The position numbers and the translations under genes were made by a program. This document shows, piece by piece, positions 25,845-29,228 of a stretch of DNA of 29,228 nt. A model generated the notes under the pieces. It was not told the origin of the DNA and ran no database searches. It saw only the letters and a program-made list of their open reading frames with translations. Source of the stretch: JAVVSR01 sp964604875 (lineage in GTDB: Bacteria; Bacillota; Clostridia; Christensenellales; CAG-917); assembly GCA_964604875.1 (NCBI GenBank), contig CAZSAC010000019.1, positions 1 through 29,228 on the forward strand, in the 5' to 3' direction. Positions within the stretch are counted from its first letter, which is position 1; each line of letters starts with the position of its first letter.

Positions 25845-26581
25845 TATTTTTCCTCCTTGAAAACGCCCAGAGGGTAAAGATTTTCCATATCTCCGTTCAC
25901 GTAATTCATCGCTTGCTCGGTTGTCATATGCCAGTTAGTCGGGCAGGCGCTCAAAAGCTCAACAAAGCTGAAACCTTTTTTATCAATTTGATGTTGGAAA
26001 GCCGTCCGAATAGCTTTTTTTGCGGCTACGATATTTTTAACGCTTCCTAACGATTGCCTTGCAACGTAAGAAGGCCCCGTTAGCGTGGAAAGCAACTCGC
26101 ACATTTTAATCGGATTACCGTTTACAGACGGGTCACGGCCGTAAACGCAAGTCGTCGCTTTTTGTCCTACTAACGTTGTGGGAGCCATTTGTCCGCCCGT
26201 CATTCCATAGATAGCGTTGTTTATAAAAATAATTGTAACCTTTTCTCCACGGGTTGCCGCATGAATAATTTCCGCCATACCGATTGAAGCCAAATCACCG
26301 TCGCCCTGATAGGCAAACACGATATTATTGGGATTGACACGCTTTACGCCTGTTGCAACAGCAGGCGCTCTGCCGTGTGAAGCCTCTTGCATATCACAGT
26401 TGAAATATTTATAAGCAAAAACCGCGCAACCGACCGGGGCGATACCAACACAATGCCCTTCTGCGCCGATTTCTTCCAAAACTTCGGCAACCAATCTATG
26501 AGCAATACCGTGCGAGCATCCCGGGCAATAGTGGAAAGGCACGTCTGTTAACATTTTTGTTTTTGAAAAAACTTTTGTCAT
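25844..26581 (-). CDS. korB: 2-oxoacid:ferredoxin oxidoreductase, beta (TPP-binding) subunit
   Basis: This 245-residue subunit binds thiamine pyrophosphate. The CPGC pair (residues 19-22) and the GIAPVGCAVF stretch are typical, and the TPP/Mg site is the YQGDGDLASIG block (about 90-100) with a downstream Asn pair in FINNAIYGMTGGQ. The overall pattern is that of the 2-oxoisovalerate or 2-oxoglutarate branch (VorA/KorB) rather than the large single-chain pyruvate enzyme. The gene begins two bases after korA, and korC starts within its stop codon. Confidence 0.95.
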   Translation of the reverse strand: MTKVFSKTKMLTDVPFHYCPGCSHGIAHRLVAEVLEEIGAEGHCVGIAPVGCAVFAYKYFNCDMQEASHGRAPAVATGVKRVNPNNIVFAYQGDGDLASIGMAEIIHAATRGEKVTIIFINNAIYGMTGGQMAPTTLVGQKATTCVYGRDPSVNGNPIKMCELLSTLTGPSYVARQSLGSVKNIVAAKKAIRTAFQHQIDKKGFSFVELLSACPTNWHMTTEQAMNYVNGDMENLYPLGVFKEEK

Positions 26582-26583
26582 TG

Positions 26584-27648
26584 TTATTTAACCTCCCCTA
26601 AAATAAAGGCGACAATGTCTTCCGGAGACATAACGTTACCTCCGCTTCTGCCGTAAAACTCAACGGGTTTTTTGCATTCTATAGACAGCTTTACGTCTTC
26701 AATCATTTGCCCCATAGAAAGCTCTATCGCAACAAATTTTTTGACGCATTCTTGCGTTGCAACTCTCAAAAAAGCAGCCTTTGGGAACGGGAATAAAGTT
26801 ATCGGACGCAATAATCCCACCTTAACGCCTTTTTCTCTTAAAGAGTCCACAGCGCTTTTAGCAATTCTCGCCACAGTACCGTACGCCGTCAAAACGATTT
26901 CTGCATCGTTACAACGGTATTCTTCAAAAAGAACTTCGTTTTTTTCCATTTCGGCATAGCGGTCAAAAAGCCTATGGTTCACTTTTTCAAGCTCATCAGG
27001 TTCAATATATAGGCTATTAACTATCCTGCGGTTTTCGCCCACGCCGTCCCCGGTCGTTGCCCAAGTTTTTTTAGGCAAAGCCGAAACGTCTTTCATCTCG
27101 GGGAGAGCCACAGGCTCCATAATTTGTCCAAGCATTCCGTCGCCCAAAAGCATAACGGGACAACGATATTTGTCTGCCTTATCAAAAGCATTGTATATCA
27201 AATCCATACATTCCTGAACGGAGTTTGGACCATAAACCAGCATTCTATAATCGCCGTGTCCACCGCCCTTGACTGCTTGAAAATAGTCGCATTGAGCGGG
27301 CTGAATACCACCTAGACCGGGGCCGCTTCTAACCATATTTACAATTACACAGGGAAGTTCTGCCCCAGCTATGTAGGAAATGCCCTCTTGCTTTAGGCTT
27401 ATTCCGGGGCTGCTTGAGCTGGTCATCGCCCTACCACCTGCGCCCGACGCTCCATAAACCATATTGATTGCCGAAACCTCACTCTCAGCCTGAATAAAAG
27501 TACCGCCGACTTCCGCCAAACGCCAACTCATATATTCGGGTATTTCGTTTTGAGGAGTGATTGGATACCCTGCGTAAAAACGACAACCGCCACGGATAGC
27601 CGCCTCTGCAATAGCTTCATTGCCTTTCATCAATTTTTTTTCTTTCAT
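26584..27648 (-). CDS. korA: 2-oxoacid:ferredoxin oxidoreductase, alpha subunit (VorB/KorA)
   Basis: The 354-residue alpha subunit reads MKEKKLMKGNEAIAEAA at the start, then GYPITPQNEIPEYM, FIQAESEVSAINMVYGASGAG and MTSSSSPGISLKQEGISY, all family hallmarks. It resembles proteins named VorB (3-methyl-2-oxobutanoate:ferredoxin oxidoreductase), but the same family includes 2-oxoglutarate enzymes, so the substrate is open. I choose the ATG at 27648: it has GAGGTGG seven bases ahead and overlaps the ferredoxin stop in ATGA. A longer frame reaching 27708 would run through the ferredoxin gene in another frame and is unlikely. Confidence 0.95.
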   Translation of the reverse strand: MKEKKLMKGNEAIAEAAIRGGCRFYAGYPITPQNEIPEYMSWRLAEVGGTFIQAESEVSAINMVYGASGAGGRAMTSSSSPGISLKQEGISYIAGAELPCVIVNMVRSGPGLGGIQPAQCDYFQAVKGGGHGDYRMLVYGPNSVQECMDLIYNAFDKADKYRCPVMLLGDGMLGQIMEPVALPEMKDVSALPKKTWATTGDGVGENRRIVNSLYIEPDELEKVNHRLFDRYAEMEKNEVLFEEYRCNDAEIVLTAYGTVARIAKSAVDSLREKGVKVGLLRPITLFPFPKAAFLRVATQECVKKFVAIELSMGQMIEDVKLSIECKKPVEFYGRSGGNVMSPEDIVAFILGEVK

Positions 27649-27851
27649 CTTTCCACCTCTATAACACAGTCCGGGCACGTAATTGCGCAAGCGGCGCAAC
27701 CGATACACTTTTGCGGGTCTAAACTTTCAACAATAAAATAACCTTTATCATTGCTGACAGTTGTCGAGATGGCAAGAATTTTTTTGGGACACGCAATAAC
27801 GCATAAACCGCATCCCTTGCAGGCATTCTTGTCAATTGTAATATTTGCCAT
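27645..27851 (-). CDS. korD: 2[4Fe-4S] ferredoxin subunit of the oxidoreductase
   Basis: This 68-residue protein carries two four-cysteine cluster motifs, CKGCGLCVIACP (about residue 11) and CIGCAACAITCP (about 49), enough for two [4Fe-4S] clusters. It is the first gene of the oxidoreductase operon and is the delta or ferredoxin-like subunit that takes electrons from the catalytic subunits. Its TGA overlaps the korA ATG (ATGA). The start is preceded by GTGAGG, and a TGCGCA repeat pair and a large hairpin lie just upstream. Confidence 0.94.
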   Translation of the reverse strand: MANITIDKNACKGCGLCVIACPKKILAISTTVSNDKGYFIVESLDPQKCIGCAACAITCPDCVIEVER

Positions 27852-27864
27852 AATTCCTCACTTT

Positions 27865-27882
27865 TGCGCAGTGAATTGCGCA
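27865..27882. repeat. TGCGCA repeat pair ahead of the ferredoxin gene
   Basis: TGCGCA occurs at 27865-27870 and 27877-27882, separated by six bases. As the unit is itself a palindrome, the pair can be read as a direct repeat or as a 6-bp hairpin. It lies just before the ribosome binding site of the oxidoreductase operon, in its probable leader. Confidence 0.5.
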
Positions 27883-27893
27883 GATAATATAAA

Positions 27894-27931
27894 GATAAGC
27901 AAAGCTGTCCCAAAAGACGGCCTTGCTTATC
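27894..27931 (-). promoter_or_regulatory. Large hairpin between the NYN-like gene and the ferredoxin operon
   Basis: A 16-base arm (27894-27909) pairs with 27916-27931 at 14 of 16 positions across a six-base loop. On the minus strand one of the two mismatches becomes a G-U pair. It is followed by TTTATATTAT, so it may terminate the NYN-like transcript or act as a leader element of the oxidoreductase operon. No strong promoter was found between it and the ferredoxin ATG: the best guess, TTGGGA and TATATT 16 bases apart, is weak and overlaps the hairpin. Confidence 0.55.
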
Positions 27932-27940
27932 ACTTTTATG

Positions 27941-27952
27941 TAGTTTAAACTA
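27941..27952. repeat. 12-bp perfect palindrome TAGTTTAAACTA
   Basis: This perfect palindrome lies 5 bases beyond the stop of the NYN-like gene and 9 bases from the large hairpin. It could be a protein-binding site or chance in A/T-rich DNA. Confidence 0.35.
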
Positions 27953-27957
27953 AAAAA

Positions 27958-28578
27958 TTAGTCGCCCAGCAAAGCCGCCAGTTTTGCAATAATATCGTCG
28001 TCTTCACTTGCCGCGGGAGCCTTCGGAGCGGGAGCGGGCGCATACTGAGGAGCAGCAGCGGGAGCAGGCGCATATTGAGGAGCAGCAGCGGGAGCGGCGG
28101 GACGAGCAACACGAGGAGCTTTAGCAGGCTTCGGGTGTTTCATTTGAGTGTAAAGCAAACCGCCTTCTAAGATAATGGTTTGATTGCATTTGGAGCTGTT
28201 TTCGTCGGGTTCGGTAACGCCGGCGTAAACCTCAATGCCCAAACCGCGTAAGTAACTGATAAGGGGTTTGATATTTCCCTTTCCGTACATAATGAAGAAA
28301 GCGTCTACGTTAGGATATGCCGAAATTTTAACAGCGTCGATAACCTGACGAAGGTCCAATTTGCCCTTACGTTTGCCGGCGAGTGAAGACAAAGCGTCAT
28401 AGTTATTGTCAGCGATGAATTCTGCGTAATCCTTGGTACGCTTAGCGCTATATCCATAGAATTTTACGGACGCAATTTCACCTTGCTTTGATACTTCTCT
28501 TAAAGCTTTTTCAAAAGACGAAAATGGAACGCGTACGCTTTCGATATCTGCTAAGACGACGATTTTTTTGGTATTCAT
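27958..28578 (-). CDS. NYN/LabA-like domain protein with Ala/Pro-rich tail
   Basis: The 206-residue product has an N-terminal domain (about 1-140) resembling NYN/LabA-type PIN-fold ribonucleases: strand one with VVLADIES, a KGKLDLRQVIDAV block matching the KGxD helix, and FFIMYGKGNIKPLISYLRG where active members have an SGDxDF motif. Here the two acidic residues of that last motif are Lys and Asn, so nuclease activity is doubtful. An Ala/Pro linker (about 148-190) with two 10-residue repeats follows, and the protein ends in an acidic-hydrophobic peptide SEDDDIIAKLAALLGD. This arrangement suggests a binding or adaptor protein with a flexible arm. RBS GGAGGG precedes the ATG. It lies 24 bases after the glycosylase gene and may also have its own promoter. 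Confidence 0.85.
   Translation of the reverse strand: MNTKKIVVLADIESVRVPFSSFEKALREVSKQGEIASVKFYGYSAKRTKDYAEFIADNNYDALSSLAGKRKGKLDLRQVIDAVKISAYPNVDAFFIMYGKGNIKPLISYLRGLGIEVYAGVTEPDENSSKCNQTIILEGGLLYTQMKHPKPAKAPRVARPAAPAAAPQYAPAPAAAPQYAPAPAPKAPAASEDDDIIAKLAALLGD
28037..28096. repeat. Two tandem 30-bp repeats inside the NYN-like gene
   Basis: Units at 28037-28066 and 28067-28096 match at 28 of 30 bases and encode the 10-residue unit APAAAPQYAP in the Ala/Pro linker. Such in-frame units can change number by slippage. Confidence 0.8.
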
Positions 28579-28594
28579 AAATTACCCTCCATAT

Positions 28595-28624
28595 ATTATA
28601 TGTTATTTATGTTCTCTTTTGTAA
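28595..28624 (-). promoter_or_regulatory. Candidate promoter for the NYN-like gene
   Basis: The minus strand reads TTACAA (28619-28624), 18 bases, then a perfect TATAAT (28595-28600), 16 bases ahead of the ATG. It overlaps the 3' end of the glycosylase gene. Confidence 0.45.
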
Positions 28625-29228
28625 TAAAACAAATATTGTTGCGCATATCCGGACAAGTCGCCGTATTTTTCCACCAGTTTTTCTCGGATAATTTTGGGGT
28701 TATCTTCCGCCCCGAAATAAGTGTTGTACACTTTTTTAATCCAAGTGTCTACGGGGAAGACGTCAGTCTTGCCGTATCCGAACAGTAAAATACAATCTGC
28801 AACCTTAGGTCCAACGCCTTTTAGGGCGCACAGCTGGGTTTTTGCGTCTTTCGACGGCATATCATATAGCCTTTCCAAATTAAATCCGTTGCAAATCTCG
28901 TTTGCAGTTTCATATATGTAGGAGGCGCGATACCCTAAACCGCATTTTTCATAGAAAGAAACCGTCTGACTTGCCAACCTCTGCGGAGTAGGAAACGCAT
29001 AAAAACCATCGCATTTTTCACCCAACTCAAAGCAAAGCCTTTCTATAATACTTTTTATGCGAGGGATATGGTTATTTGCCGAAATTATGAAACTTATCAA
29101 CGTTTCAAAGGGATTTTGTTTAAGGATTCTCAACCCTTGCCCGAAAGCCATTTCTGCATCAAAAAGCCCTTTATCTCTCAATTTTAATCTAATTATATCA
29201 TAGTTTTGTTGTAAATCAAAGTAATTTA
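28603..29228 (-). CDS. 8-oxoguanine DNA glycosylase (OGG type), N-terminus beyond the window
   Basis: This is a base-excision repair enzyme of the HhH-GPD superfamily that removes 8-oxoguanine and nicks the strand. Visible features are PFETLISFIISANNHIPRI, the hairpin and catalytic Lys in LKGVGPKVADC, and the catalytic Asp in FPVDTWIKKV. The frame stays open to the window edge. Upstream of a TTG at 29181, sometimes taken as a start, the frame reads NYFDLQQNYDIIRLKL, matching the conserved YFDL-D-Y segment that precedes this domain in OGG proteins. The true start is therefore off the right end, and the missing part is the beta-rich N-terminal domain of roughly 80-100 residues. The stop lies 24 bases before the NYN-like gene. 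Confidence 0.9.
   Translation of the reverse strand, partial: NYFDLQQNYDIIRLKLRDKGLFDAEMAFGQGLRILKQNPFETLISFIISANNHIPRIKSIIERLCFELGEKCDGFYAFPTPQRLASQTVSFYEKCGLGYRASYIYETANEICNGFNLERLYDMPSKDAKTQLCALKGVGPKVADCILLFGYGKTDVFPVDTWIKKVYNTYFGAEDNPKIIREKLVEKYGDLSGYAQQYLFYYKREHK

Noticed and set aside
27649..27708. Upstream extension of korA to 27708
   Set aside because: It overlaps the ferredoxin cysteine motif in another frame and adds residues not seen in the family; the ATG at 27648 has a good ribosome binding site.
29179..29181. TTG at 29181 as the start of the DNA glycosylase
   Set aside because: The frame continues upstream to the window edge and reads the conserved YFDL-type segment of OGG proteins, and no ribosome binding site precedes the TTG.

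Overview
This 29.2 kb window looks like chromosome from a low-to-moderate G+C Gram-positive anaerobe, most likely an uncultured member of the Clostridia. The reasons are strong TTGACA/TATAAT-type promoters, AGGAGG-type ribosome binding sites, an nfeD-floA flotillin operon, a 2-oxoacid:ferredoxin oxidoreductase operon with its own ferredoxin, surface proteins anchored by a single membrane segment, and no outer-membrane genes. The assignment is inferred from gene content and style only.

Left end (1-930): remains of an accessory element, namely a sigma-70-region-4-like gene with no usable start and in-frame stops, followed by a terminator. It lies on the 3' side of a tRNA-Ala(GGC) gene, which has its own near-consensus promoter and terminator. 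Region 930-7044: two divergent surface-protein genes, a 491-residue secreted or lipoprotein-like protein of unknown function and a 1455-residue membrane-anchored protein with two calcineurin-like phosphoesterase domains. Region 7060-12760: a single-gene unit for a 1881-residue DUF4011/SF1 helicase/Vsr-like nuclease/DUF3320 protein, a possible antiviral gene, whose nuclease domain lacks an expected acidic residue.

Region 12799-22460 is all on the minus strand. It holds asnA-asnS (asparagine synthesis plus its tRNA charging) with a possible 20-codon ORF before the terminator, a half-size ABC exporter, and a four-gene operon read in the order GH31 glycosidase, YhhN-family membrane protein, PatB-type PLP enzyme, and PDZ-less HtrA-like protease. 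Region 22475-24742 is the operon nfeD - floA - small membrane protein.

Region 24757-29228, also on the minus strand, runs from right to left: the C-terminal part of an OGG-type 8-oxoguanine DNA glycosylase cut by the window edge, an NYN/LabA-like protein with an Ala/Pro tail, a large hairpin, then ferredoxin - korA - korB - korC (overlapping reading frames) and a GNAT acetyltransferase. Start sites were corrected for FloA, the alpha subunit of the oxidoreductase, and the glycosylase. Most of the window is ordinary housekeeping sequence. The parts most worth a second look are the NYN-like protein with lost acidic residues, the helicase with an altered nuclease site, the double phosphoesterase, the hairpin ahead of the ferredoxin operon, the dyad over the asnA -35 box, and the decayed element beside the tRNA.
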